From Xanthomonas hydrangeae (GTDB taxonomy: Bacteria > Pseudomonadota > Gammaproteobacteria > Xanthomonadales > Xanthomonadaceae), in the NCBI GenBank assembly GCA_905142475.1, contig LR990730.1, positions 806,001 through 870,000 on the forward strand: 64,000 nucleotides of DNA. The letters are read 5' to 3'. Shown in pieces: positions 24,720-32,694 of the stretch; positions within the stretch are counted from its first letter, which is position 1, and each line of letters begins with the position of its first letter. Below the pieces are notes generated by a model that saw only the letters and a list, made by a program, of their open reading frames with translations, did no database searches and was not told where the DNA came from. Made by a program: the position numbers and the translations under genes.

Positions 24720-24796
24720 GTACGTTATCTGTGCTTGCCATCACGACGCACAACCGCCGTACCCAACGCTGTGCCTTGTTTAACGCTGTACCTTGT

Positions 24797-25822
24797 TTAG
24801 CGAAACGACTCGCGCAGCCGCTTGCCTGCGTATTCTTGCGCTGCCTTCGCCTTGGCAATCACTGCCGCGCAGCCGAAGAACTCATGCGTCACGCCGGTGT
24901 AAACCTCGCGTTCGACCGGCACATTGGCGTCCTTGAGCGCATCTTCCAGCTTGGCGCCGTCGCTGCGCAGCGGGTCGATGGTGGCGTTGATGATGGTCAC
25001 CGGTGCCAGGCCGTGCAGGTTTGCGTTCACCAGGTCCAGGCGCGTGTCTTGCTTGTCGGCGTCGCTGCGAATCAGGTGCCCTACGAACCATTCGATCATG
25101 GCCTTGTTCAAGGGCTTGGCAATGGCGTTTTCGATATAGGACTCGGTATGCAGGCTGCCGGTCTGCCCGACCGGGTAGACCGCAAGGATATGCGTCGGTG
25201 CCTGCAGTCCCTTGTCGCGTGCGGCCACAGCGGTGGCGATCGCCAGGTTGCCGCCAGCGCTTTCGCCTGCGAGCGCCACGCGCTGCGGATTACCGCCGAT
25301 GCTTGCCGCGTTTGCCAGCACCCATTCGTAGGCGGCGAGTGCGTCGTCCCAGGCGGCGGGGAACGTGTGTTCGGGTGCCTGGCGATAATCGACCGAGACC
25401 ACAATGGCGCCGGTCTCCTTGGCGAGCCCGCGCGCGCCACCGTCGTAGACCTCGGCATTGGCGATCACCCAACCGCCGCCATGAAAGTAGACGATGACCG
25501 GCAGTGCAGCGCCACCCTGAGGGGTGTAGACAAACGCGGGAAGATTGCCTGTTGGCGTTTCCAGGGTGTGGGAGGTGCGCGTGACGCCGGGCACCAGCAC
25601 CTCGGGGTCGGCGGTCTTGCCCTGGTCCTGCAGGAGCTTCTTGACCGCATCGGCGATCGTTGGCTGTTGCCGCGCTTCGGCAGGCGTCAGTTTCTCGATG
25701 GCCTTGGGTTCGAGCGCATCGTGGGCCTGGGCCAGGTCGTGCATGTCGTCGTCGGCACGGATGGCGCCGATGACGTTGGAAAGGGTGTCGATGATCGGGT
25801 TGGGCTTGCCGTGCTCTGTCAT
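24797..25822 (-). CDS. Alpha/beta hydrolase, HSL/GDXG-type esterase
   Basis: A 341-residue carboxylesterase of the hormone-sensitive-lipase (family IV) group. The oxyanion motif HGGGW is in VIVYFHGGGWVI, the nucleophile is in GESAGGN, and the acid and His are in the C-terminal part (TIDPLRSDG, THEFFG). The usual YRxAPEHxFPA segment is present as YRQAPEHTFPAAWDD. It hydrolyses short acyl esters in the cytoplasm; the natural substrate is unknown. ATG 25822 is used because the upstream extension of the frame is weakly coding. No signal peptide is seen. It is monocistronic and closed by a strong terminator. Confidence 0.9.
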   Translation of the reverse strand: MTEHGKPNPIIDTLSNVIGAIRADDDMHDLAQAHDALEPKAIEKLTPAEARQQPTIADAVKKLLQDQGKTADPEVLVPGVTRTSHTLETPTGNLPAFVYTPQGGAALPVIVYFHGGGWVIANAEVYDGGARGLAKETGAIVVSVDYRQAPEHTFPAAWDDALAAYEWVLANAASIGGNPQRVALAGESAGGNLAIATAVAARDKGLQAPTHILAVYPVGQTGSLHTESYIENAIAKPLNKAMIEWFVGHLIRSDADKQDTRLDLVNANLHGLAPVTIINATIDPLRSDGAKLEDALKDANVPVEREVYTGVTHEFFGCAAVIAKAKAAQEYAGKRLRESFR

Positions 25823-26015
25823 GTGTGCGTCTCGGTTGGTTGACCCTGACGCTAGCGGTGGCACAGTCAATGGGGTGAAAAGGGAGCTCGGCCGTTATGC
25901 ACATGGCCGCAACATCTGCGGCGGGCGCCGCTTGCAATCGCTGTTGCGTAATTGCAGCGGCGCGTGCTTTGCGCCGCTGGCGGCATCGCTCTAAGCCCCA
26001 GGCTGCAGACAGCGC

Positions 26016-27602
26016 TCACCAATCGGTGGGCGCATAGTCCTTGAGGAACTGCCCCCACACATGCTCGCCGGTGTTGGCGCCGTGGATGATGGGGTCGACG
26101 ATGCGGGCGGCGCCGTCGACGATGTCCAGCGGCGGGTGGAAGCGTTCCTGCTGGACCTTGAGCGCGGCGATGTCGGCCGGATCCTCGTCGGTGACCCAGC
26201 CGGTGTCGACACTGTTCATGTGGATGCCGTCGTTCTGGTAATCGGCCGCCGAGGTGCGCGTCATCATGTTCAACGCGGCCTTGGCCATGTTGGTATGCGG
26301 GTGACGGGTGGTCTTGAAGTTGCGGTAGAACTGGCCTTCCATCGCCGAGACGTTGACGATGTGTTTGTCGCGCTCGGGTGTGCGCAGCATCAGCGGCTTG
26401 AGTCGCGCGTTGATGATGAAGGGCGCGATGGCGTTGACCAGTTGCGTTTCCAGCAGCTCGACCGATGGCACTTCGGCCATCAGCAGGCGCCAGGAGTTGC
26501 GCCCGCGCAGGTCCACCTGCTGCAGGTCCTGGTCCAGCCGTCCTTCCGGAAACAGGTGCTGCTGGCCAACCAATTCGTCGTCCAGCAACGCCACCTGCGA
26601 CAGCTCGGCGGCGCGGGTGAGGCCGTCGGCGCCGTCCAGGCCGCGGCCATGCACTGCCGGCAGCGCCATCGCCGAGGCATCGCTCAGCGGTTCGGGCGTG
26701 CGCAGGCCCTCGTAATGGCCGACCAGGTTGCGCACGGTGTCCGGCAACTCATGCAACGCGGCGGTTTCGCCGGCCATCATGTGCGCGTAGAACTGCGGTG
26801 GGCGGCGCACGGTCTGGCAGGCGTTGTTGATGATGAAGTCCAGCCTGTCGCGGGTGGCCAGCAGCTGGCTGCAGAACGCTTCCACGCTGGGGGTGTGGCG
26901 CAGATCCAGGCCGAATACCTGCAGGCGATTTCCCCATTCGCTGAAGTCCGGTTCCTGCGCATAGCGCGCGGCCGAATCGCGCGGAAACCGCGTGGTGACG
27001 ATCAGTTCCGCGCCGGCGCGCAGCAGCTTCAAGCCGGCCTGATAGCCGATCTTGACCCGTCCGCCGGTCAGCAGCGCCACGCGTCCGCGCAGGTCGGCGG
27101 TTTCGGTGCGCTTGAAGTAGTTTAGCTCGGCGCAGGCCGGGCACATCTGGTCGTAGAAATGATGCAGCTGGGTGAACTTCTGCTTGCAGACGTAGCAGTG
27201 GCGCAACTCCGGCGAATGCGTGGGCTCCGGTGCGGCAGTGGCGTTTTCGCCGTTGTGCGCATCGTGCAGGCCGGCGGCATGCGGCGGGAAGAAGTTCGGC
27301 GTGCTGAACACCGGTTTGCGCCGCAGCGCGCGAATGCCGCGCTGCTCGAGCAGCGCTTCGGCCTTGCGCACCTTTTCCTGGTGCCGCTCGCGCTCGCGCT
27401 GCTTGAGCAGCTGCCGCCGCGCCTTCGGCTCGGGGTGATAGACCCTGGCCACCACCTGGTGCAGGCGCACGCGGTCGGCCTCGGGCAGCGCGTCGAGCAC
27501 GCTGCGATCGGCCTCGATGGCCTCCAGCAGGTCCAGCGCCGCGCGCAGGCGGTCGGTCAGGGGCAGGTCGTCGGCGGGCGGGGGTGGGGCGTTGGTGTTC
27601 AA
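26016..27602 (-). CDS. SDR-family oxidoreductase with N-terminal zinc-ribbon-like extension
   Basis: About 528 residues. The C-terminal part is a short-chain dehydrogenase/reductase with a Rossmann motif (RVALLTGGRVKIGYQ), IINNACQT (NNAG-like) and an active-site region ending HPHTNMAKAALNMM. Before it lie a Glu/Arg-rich helical region (about 30-100) and a four-Cys cluster (CYVCKQ ... CPACAEL), probably a zinc ribbon. This extended architecture is larger than a normal SDR (about 250 residues). The start is uncertain: TTG 27602 gives an N-terminus LNTNAPPPPADD, while the open frame reaches 27707. Substrate and role are unknown, and there is no clear operon partner. Confidence 0.8.
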   Translation of the reverse strand: MNTNAPPPPADDLPLTDRLRAALDLLEAIEADRSVLDALPEADRVRLHQVVARVYHPEPKARRQLLKQRERERHQEKVRKAEALLEQRGIRALRRKPVFSTPNFFPPHAAGLHDAHNGENATAAPEPTHSPELRHCYVCKQKFTQLHHFYDQMCPACAELNYFKRTETADLRGRVALLTGGRVKIGYQAGLKLLRAGAELIVTTRFPRDSAARYAQEPDFSEWGNRLQVFGLDLRHTPSVEAFCSQLLATRDRLDFIINNACQTVRRPPQFYAHMMAGETAALHELPDTVRNLVGHYEGLRTPEPLSDASAMALPAVHGRGLDGADGLTRAAELSQVALLDDELVGQQHLFPEGRLDQDLQQVDLRGRNSWRLLMAEVPSVELLETQLVNAIAPFIINARLKPLMLRTPERDKHIVNVSAMEGQFYRNFKTTRHPHTNMAKAALNMMTRTSAADYQNDGIHMNSVDTGWVTDEDPADIAALKVQQERFHPPLDIVDGAARIVDPIIHGANTGEHVWGQFLKDYAPTDW

Positions 27603-28018
27603 GATGGATCCGGGAGTGAGCGGCAGCAGGCCGTGACGAGTGCGGCGGGCAGCCGACAGGAGAGCGCAATGGACGGTGAGCCTTTGTACAGCGGACGAGG
27701 ACGGCACACCGCTGGCCGGTGGTGCTGGCCTCCGCTATTTTCGCCGATTGTGATGGGTTGGCGCCAATGGAGCGGGCGGAGGGGAGGGCGGCCAAGGGAC
27801 GTTTTGATCGGGACTTGGGTGCGCTGTCGTGTCGCAGCTGGATCGGCCGCTCGCGGCAGGTGGCGAGGGAACCGTCGCAGTCATGGCAGGCAGTTGGCGT
27901 TCTGCCAGTGGTTGAAGCCCCGAGCGAGGGCTGCCCCGGTGCCAATGCGCGGGAGTTTAGGTAACCTTCGCAACATACCGGAACGGCAGTGACGCCCGAC
28001 CGCTCAAGGGGGAAATCG
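27603..28018. other. Intergenic region between divergent SDR and lipoprotein genes
   Basis: Apart from the possible 5' extension of the SDR gene, no gene is supported. Promoters for both divergent genes should lie here. The frames present are shadows and have no ribosome-binding sites. Confidence 0.5.
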
Positions 28019-28810
28019 ATGAAGACGTTCGTGCTGGCCGCTGCGCTGGCCAGCTTGCTCTGTGCCTGTACCGTTGTCTCGCCCGATCCTGGCCAGAAGG
28101 CCGTGTTGGTGGATAAACCGATGTTCTTCGGCAAGGGTGGCGTTCGCCTGGACGATGTGCGTGAACCAGGTCGGACGTATGCGTGGTTGACCACGTCGGT
28201 CACCTATGTGGATGTGACGCCACAGACGGTGCAGGTGGCTTTTGACGATTTTTCGTCCAGCGACAATATCCTGTTGGACTTCTCCACCCAGATTCAATAT
28301 CGCATCACCGCGCCGGCGTTGTTGTTGTCTAGGTTCGGGCAGGGGTGGTTCAAGAACAATGTCGCCAGCCAATATGCGTCCATCGTGCGCGACCAGGTCA
28401 AGCGCTACGACATGACCAGGATGATGAGCGATCCCGATACCGCCAGACAGATCGACGATTCGGTGACCCAGAACGTGCGTGCGCTGGTCAAGGAGCAGCA
28501 GTTGCCGATCGAGATCCAGAACATCACCTTGGGCCGCGCACGTCCCAACCCGGATGTCCTGCAGCAGATGAACCTGACCGCTGCGCAGCAGCAGCGGGTC
28601 AAGACGCTGGTCGAGGCCACCACGGCCGAGCGGCAGCGTGAACAGGAGCAGGTGGCCAAGGCCGATGCCGACAATGCGTACCGCAATCGCATGGGTCTGA
28701 CGCCTGAGCAGTACCTGGCCAGCCAGATCGCCGAGCTCAACGCCGATGCCTGCAAGAAGGCGCAGGCCTGCTATATGGTGCCTTCCGGCACGTCGGTGAT
28801 TGCCAAATAG
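28019..28810 (+). CDS. SPFH/Band 7-domain lipoprotein
   Basis: A 263-residue lipoprotein. The signal peptide ends in LLCAC (lipobox Cys about 17). The rest is an SPFH/prohibitin-like domain: ILLDFSTQIQYRIT, then NVASQYASIVRDQVKRYDMT and a long helical region (TVEATTAERQREQEQVAKAD-like) with repeated Glu/Gln, likely coiled coil. ATG 28019 follows GGGGGA. Prokaryotic SPFH proteins are usually anchored by a transmembrane helix; lipid anchoring points to a periplasmic location. Function is unknown. Two Cys near the C-terminus (DACKKAQACYM) may form a disulfide. Confidence 0.8.
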   Translation: MKTFVLAAALASLLCACTVVSPDPGQKAVLVDKPMFFGKGGVRLDDVREPGRTYAWLTTSVTYVDVTPQTVQVAFDDFSSSDNILLDFSTQIQYRITAPALLLSRFGQGWFKNNVASQYASIVRDQVKRYDMTRMMSDPDTARQIDDSVTQNVRALVKEQQLPIEIQNITLGRARPNPDVLQQMNLTAAQQQRVKTLVEATTAERQREQEQVAKADADNAYRNRMGLTPEQYLASQIAELNADACKKAQACYMVPSGTSVIAK

Positions 28811-28985
28811 CGCGCGTTGCCGGCCGCATGCGGTGCAGGGGCCGCGATTGCCTTGCAGTCGTTGATCTCCGGTCTTGCAGCGCAGATGGCTGGTCGCGGT
28901 TGCTCATGCCAGCAGGCCCACTCACGCACTCTCCAAATCGGCTGGGCTAGGGTTGCGGCCTACTGGTGTAGCGGGAGAACGCGGC

Positions 28986-29960
28986 ATGGGCCTGTTGGTC
29001 GACGGCAAGTGGCAGGACAGTTGGTACGACACCGACAAGAGCCGCGGGCGTTTCGAGCGCTCGCAATCGCAGTTCCGCAATTGGGTGACGCGCGATGGCA
29101 GCCCCGGCCCGCACGGGGAAGGCGGCTTTCAGGCTGCTCCCGGGCGCTATCACCTGTACGTGTCGCTGGCCTGCCCGTGGGCACATCGCACGCTGATCTT
29201 CCGGCGCCTGAAAGGGCTGGAGGCGATGATCGACGTGTCGGTGGTGAACTGGTTGATGCGCGACCAGGGCTGGACGTTCGACCCTGCCCCGGGCGTGATA
29301 GCTGACCCGATTCACCACGCCAAGCGCCTGTACGAGGTGTATCTCGCCGCCGATCCGCGTTACACCGGGCGCGTGACGGTGCCGGTGCTGTGGGATCGCG
29401 AGCGCAATACCGTTGTCAGCAACGAGTCGGCCGACATCATCCGCATGTTCAACAGCGCCTTCGACGCGGTCGGTGCTGCGGCCGGCGATTTCTATCCGGC
29501 ACCGCTGCGCGAGCAGATCGACGAGATCAATGCGCGCGTATACGACACCGTCAACAACGGCGTGTACAAGGCGGGTTTTGCGACAACGCAGGCGGCGTAC
29601 GAAGAGGCGGTGCTGCCGTTGTTCGAAAGCCTGGATTGGCTCGATGCACGTCTGGGCCGGCAGCGTTATCTGTGCGGCGATCAGCTCACCGAAGCGGACT
29701 GGCGCCTGTTCACCACGCTGGTGCGATTCGACGCGGTGTACGTGGGCCACTTCAAATGCAACCTGCGGCGCATTGCCGACTATCCACAGCTGTCCGGCTA
29801 CCTGCGTGAGTTGTACCAGATGCCGGGGATCGCAGAGACGGTGAATTTTCAGCACATCAAGCACCATTATTATCAGAGCCACGACATGATCAACCCCACC
29901 GGCATCGTGCCGCTGGGGCCGCTGCTGGATCTGCAGGTGCCGCATGGGCGTGGTGGCTGA
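28986..29960 (+). CDS. yqjG: Glutathionyl-hydroquinone reductase (YqjG/ECM4 type)
   Basis: A 324-residue enzyme of the Xi-class glutathione transferases, which reduces glutathionyl-hydroquinones using glutathione. The active-site Cys is in SLACPWAHR (about residue 63). TVPVLWDRERNTVVSNESAD is the GSH-binding cis-Pro region, and the C-terminal helical domain includes YLCGDQLTEADWRLF. Length and sequence match the family closely. ATG 28986 is the conserved start (MGLLVDGKWQD). It is a cytoplasmic housekeeping enzyme followed by an unrelated VOC gene. Confidence 0.93.
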   Translation: MGLLVDGKWQDSWYDTDKSRGRFERSQSQFRNWVTRDGSPGPHGEGGFQAAPGRYHLYVSLACPWAHRTLIFRRLKGLEAMIDVSVVNWLMRDQGWTFDPAPGVIADPIHHAKRLYEVYLAADPRYTGRVTVPVLWDRERNTVVSNESADIIRMFNSAFDAVGAAAGDFYPAPLREQIDEINARVYDTVNNGVYKAGFATTQAAYEEAVLPLFESLDWLDARLGRQRYLCGDQLTEADWRLFTTLVRFDAVYVGHFKCNLRRIADYPQLSGYLRELYQMPGIAETVNFQHIKHHYYQSHDMINPTGIVPLGPLLDLQVPHGRGG

Positions 29961-30051
29961 TGCAATTGTCCGCCGTTTACGGCAGTGCTCAGGCGCGCTG
30001 CCGCAGGGCTTGCACTAAGCTGGGCGCCTTCGATACGAACAGGAGCGGTAA

Positions 30052-30447
30052 GTGCTGAATCATGTGATGGTGGGATCGAACGATATTGCGCGATCCAGGC
30101 AGTTCTACGACGCGGTGCTCGGCGGCGTCCTCGGTGCCACCGAGCCATTGGTCAACCCGGCCGGCTCCGGTCATGTGCGCCTGTTCTACCGCCACGCCGG
30201 CAGTACCTTCGCCGTCAGCGAGCCGATCAACGATGCGCCTGCCACCAGTGGCAATGGTGCCACTGTCGGGTTTACCTGCAGCTCGCCCGGGCAAGTACAG
30301 GCCTTTCACGATGCCGCCGTGGCGGCAGGCGGCGTGTCCATCGAGCAGCCACCGGGTGTGCGTGACAGCCGCATGGGGCCGGTCTGGCTGGCCTACGTGC
30401 GCGACCCGGATGGCAACAAGCTCTGTGCGATCTATCGGCCTGCGTAA
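30052..30447 (+). CDS. VOC-family (glyoxalase/bleomycin-resistance-like) protein
   Basis: A 131-residue single vicinal-oxygen-chelate module: NHVMVGSNDIARSRQFYDAV, then GATVGFTCSS and the final WLAYVRDPDGNKLCAIY. GTG 30052 is preceded by AGGAG 6 nt away. Metal ligands are plausible (first-strand His, last-strand acidic position shifted), but the substrate is unknown. The RDPDGNK ending is diagnostic of the fold. Confidence 0.88.
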   Translation: MLNHVMVGSNDIARSRQFYDAVLGGVLGATEPLVNPAGSGHVRLFYRHAGSTFAVSEPINDAPATSGNGATVGFTCSSPGQVQAFHDAAVAAGGVSIEQPPGVRDSRMGPVWLAYVRDPDGNKLCAIYRPA

Positions 30448-30592
30448 GCTGTGATCACTGCGCTGTTGCGATACGCCGCAGCGCGACCAGGCGCCGTCTT
30501 GTTGCTGCGCGTGGCGTCAGTGGAGTGGGAGTTGCCGCGGCGCGGGCGACGCGGCTGCGTTAGCTGATGGGCCCAGACACCGGATTGTCGCG

Positions 30593-31054
30593 CTAGTGCT
30601 TTGCCGCGTCGCGCATGATCAGCGTCGCCGCGCCCACCGTGATCGCATCCTCGACCACGCCGGTGCTGGTCTGGCCGTAGCGCTCAATCGCACGCATGCG
30701 GACGTTGAACGTGAGATAGGCGGCCGCCACTGCGGTGGTCGCGCCAAGCAGTGCCGCCACGCCGCGCTGATGGCGCGGAGCCAGCGCGGTGCCGACGATG
30801 ACGCCGGTCGCGATGCGCGCAATCATGCCTGGCAGCACGATGCGGTCGGGCGCGGTCTTCATCTTGTCGCCTGCCAGCTCGCCACCGGCCAACGCCAGCA
30901 TGCCGGCCGATGCGAGCGGATTGGCCAGCAACGCCGGTGCGCCGTTGTCGGCAGGCAGCTTGCCGGTACGCGCAGCGTTGGCCACCGCGGCCAGTGGGGT
31001 CATCGAGCGCATGCCGGCGACGGCGCTCATCAGGATGGAATGAATCAAGGCCAT
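30593..31054 (-). CDS. DUF4126-type membrane protein
   Basis: About 153 residues with at least three hydrophobic stretches (IHSILMSAVAGMRSMTPLAA, SAGMLALAGGELAGDKM region, IATGVIVGTALA, GATTAVAAAYLTF). The pattern MRSMTPLAAVA...GELAGDK is that of DUF4126 proteins. It is an inner-membrane protein of unknown function, transcribed alone. Confidence 0.8.
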   Translation of the reverse strand: MALIHSILMSAVAGMRSMTPLAAVANAARTGKLPADNGAPALLANPLASAGMLALAGGELAGDKMKTAPDRIVLPGMIARIATGVIVGTALAPRHQRGVAALLGATTAVAAAYLTFNVRMRAIERYGQTSTGVVEDAITVGAATLIMRDAAKH

Positions 31055-31292
31055 GTACACCTCTGCATGTGCTCACCCATCGCAGGCGGAATGCGCTGCG
31101 TGCGGCACGCTGTATGGATGTGCACACACTAGGACGGCGCATGTATGGGCGTTGGCAAGAGCTTGTGCATGCGGTGCATTGGCGGGCGCTGGATACGCCT
31201 GCGCGATGCGCCGCCGGGGAGCCATCGGCTTGCACCGCGCGGCCACGCGCGGCATTGCACTCACGGGGCCTTCTTGATGCCAAACAGGAACG
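31055..31292. other. Intergenic region, no gene seen
   Basis: The frames here lack ribosome-binding sites and resemble no protein I know. It presumably carries the promoter of the DUF4126 gene. Confidence 0.4.
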
Positions 31293-31439
31293 TCAGCCCA
31301 TGGGGAATGCTGCGCTCAGCTGATCTTCGTCGTTGAGCACCTCCCGCTGCAGCGGCGGATACTGTCTTGCGTGCAGCGCCTGCACCAGGTTCCTGGCGAA
31401 AAACAGGCGCCTGCTTTCGTCGGCTTTACCGCGTATCAA
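31293..31439 (-). pseudogene. Short coding-like frame after the YiiX-type gene, possible remnant
   Basis: In one minus-strand frame a protein-like segment (RRLFFARNLVQALHARQYPP, then LQREVLNDEDQLSAAFPMG and a stop at 31293) follows the end of the YiiX-type gene. The only start is TTG 31439. It looks like the C-terminus of a lost gene. I do not recognise the family. Confidence 0.25.
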
Positions 31440-32059
31440 TTCAAACGGCCGAGATACGCCAGCACGGGAGCGGCCGCCATATCGTTCGGGTTGGTGCCGG
31501 GCAAGCCTTGCGGCACGTCCATGCCCTTGCTGCGGTAGAAGTCGGTCCAGTACTGCGAGATCTTGCCGGTCTGCAGGTTCTTGAAGTTCATCGGCTGCAG
31601 TGCGAAGACGTGCTGTGCGCGAAAGGCGCGTTCGATGAAGTCCGAGCAGTAGTAGCTGTTGTCGTCCTGCACGTAGGTCTGGTTGTAAGGCTTCCCCAGC
31701 ATGCGCCGTGCCTGCGCGATGGCGCCGGGGATCGCATTGCGCTGTGCTGCGGCCAGCCGGTACACATGGATCTGCCGATGCTTGGCGTTGGCGTCTTCGA
31801 CGAATGCCTGCAAGGGCTGCTGCCGCGAGCCTTGTTCGTCTGCGTGCAGCAGCACCTGTTGCGTGCCGTCATGGGCGAGCAGCGCCACATGATCGAAGCT
31901 GGGGGCATCCTGCCTGGCGGTGGCGTCGTCGATGGCCCCACTCAGACCCGTGCGGGCGGCGGTGACGAACAGCAGGTCGCCGTCCTGGAGCTGGACTGCG
32001 ATGGACGTTGCGGGCAGCAGCGCCAAGGCAACTACGGCGAGCAAAAGGAGGATGCGCAT
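31436..32059 (-). CDS. YiiX/YebB-like permuted papain-family protein
   Basis: A 207-residue exported protein with an N-terminal signal peptide (LLLLAVVALALLPATSIA). The catalytic elements are in the permuted NlpC/P60 order: His in SFDHVALLAHD (about residue 56) and Cys in YYCSDFIERAF (about residue 136). Motif LQDGDLLFV near the start and the GKPYNQTY segment are typical of YiiX-like proteins, which act as hydrolases or amidases of unknown substrate in the periplasm. It stands alone. Confidence 0.85.
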   Translation of the reverse strand: MRILLLLAVVALALLPATSIAVQLQDGDLLFVTAARTGLSGAIDDATARQDAPSFDHVALLAHDGTQQVLLHADEQGSRQQPLQAFVEDANAKHRQIHVYRLAAAQRNAIPGAIAQARRMLGKPYNQTYVQDDNSYYCSDFIERAFRAQHVFALQPMNFKNLQTGKISQYWTDFYRSKGMDVPQGLPGTNPNDMAAAPVLAYLGRLN

Positions 32060-32207
32060 GGGAGGCTGGCAGGTGGTGCAGGGCCACCATTATCGCCAGG
32101 AACGACGGCGGGCGGCTGGTGCGCGATGCGCTCTGTAGAATGCGGTGGCCAGCGGACGTCGCCGCCGCCATCGCGTCGCGGCAATCCCTGTCCGTCTGGA
32201 GTGTTGC

Positions 32208-32543
32208 ATGCGTGCTTCTTCTGCGTTGTCGCCAATTGGCCGGCTGTTTGCCGCCGCCGCCTTTTTCGAAGGGCTGACCTGGGCCGGACTGTTGCTCGGC
32301 ATGTTGCTCAAGTACGGCACCCATACCACCGAGCTGGTGGTGTGGCTGTTCGGGCGCCTGCATGGCGCGGCCTTCCTGTTCTATGTGGCGGTCAGCGTGC
32401 TTGCCGCGTTGCGGCTACGCTGGCCGTGGTGGGCGTGGGCGCTGAGCCTGCTGGCCGCGCTGCCGCCGCTGGTCACGGTGCCGCTGGAACTATGGTTCCG
32501 GCGCATCGGTTTGCTTGGCCAGCGGCCGCCGTCCGTAGGTTGA
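32208..32543 (+). CDS. DUF3817-type small membrane protein
   Basis: A 111-residue protein with three hydrophobic segments (FAAAAFFEGLTWAGLLLGML, HGAAFLFYVAVSVLAAL, WWAWALSLLAALPPLVTVPL). The FFEGLTWAGLLLGMLLKY and GRLHGAAFLFY motifs are those of DUF3817 inner-membrane proteins. ATG 32208 is the conserved start. Function unknown. Confidence 0.85.
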   Translation: MRASSALSPIGRLFAAAAFFEGLTWAGLLLGMLLKYGTHTTELVVWLFGRLHGAAFLFYVAVSVLAALRLRWPWWAWALSLLAALPPLVTVPLELWFRRIGLLGQRPPSVG

Positions 32544-32694
32544 GGTGGTGCATGCGCATCGGCCGCAGCAGGGTCGAGCGCATCACGCCAGCCAATCGCA
32601 GGCATGCCCCATCGCCGATTGCGATGATGGGGGCATGGACGCGGCAGCGCTCGTTTGCCACCATGCGCCTCTCAAGGACAGATCGTAGGGCGAT

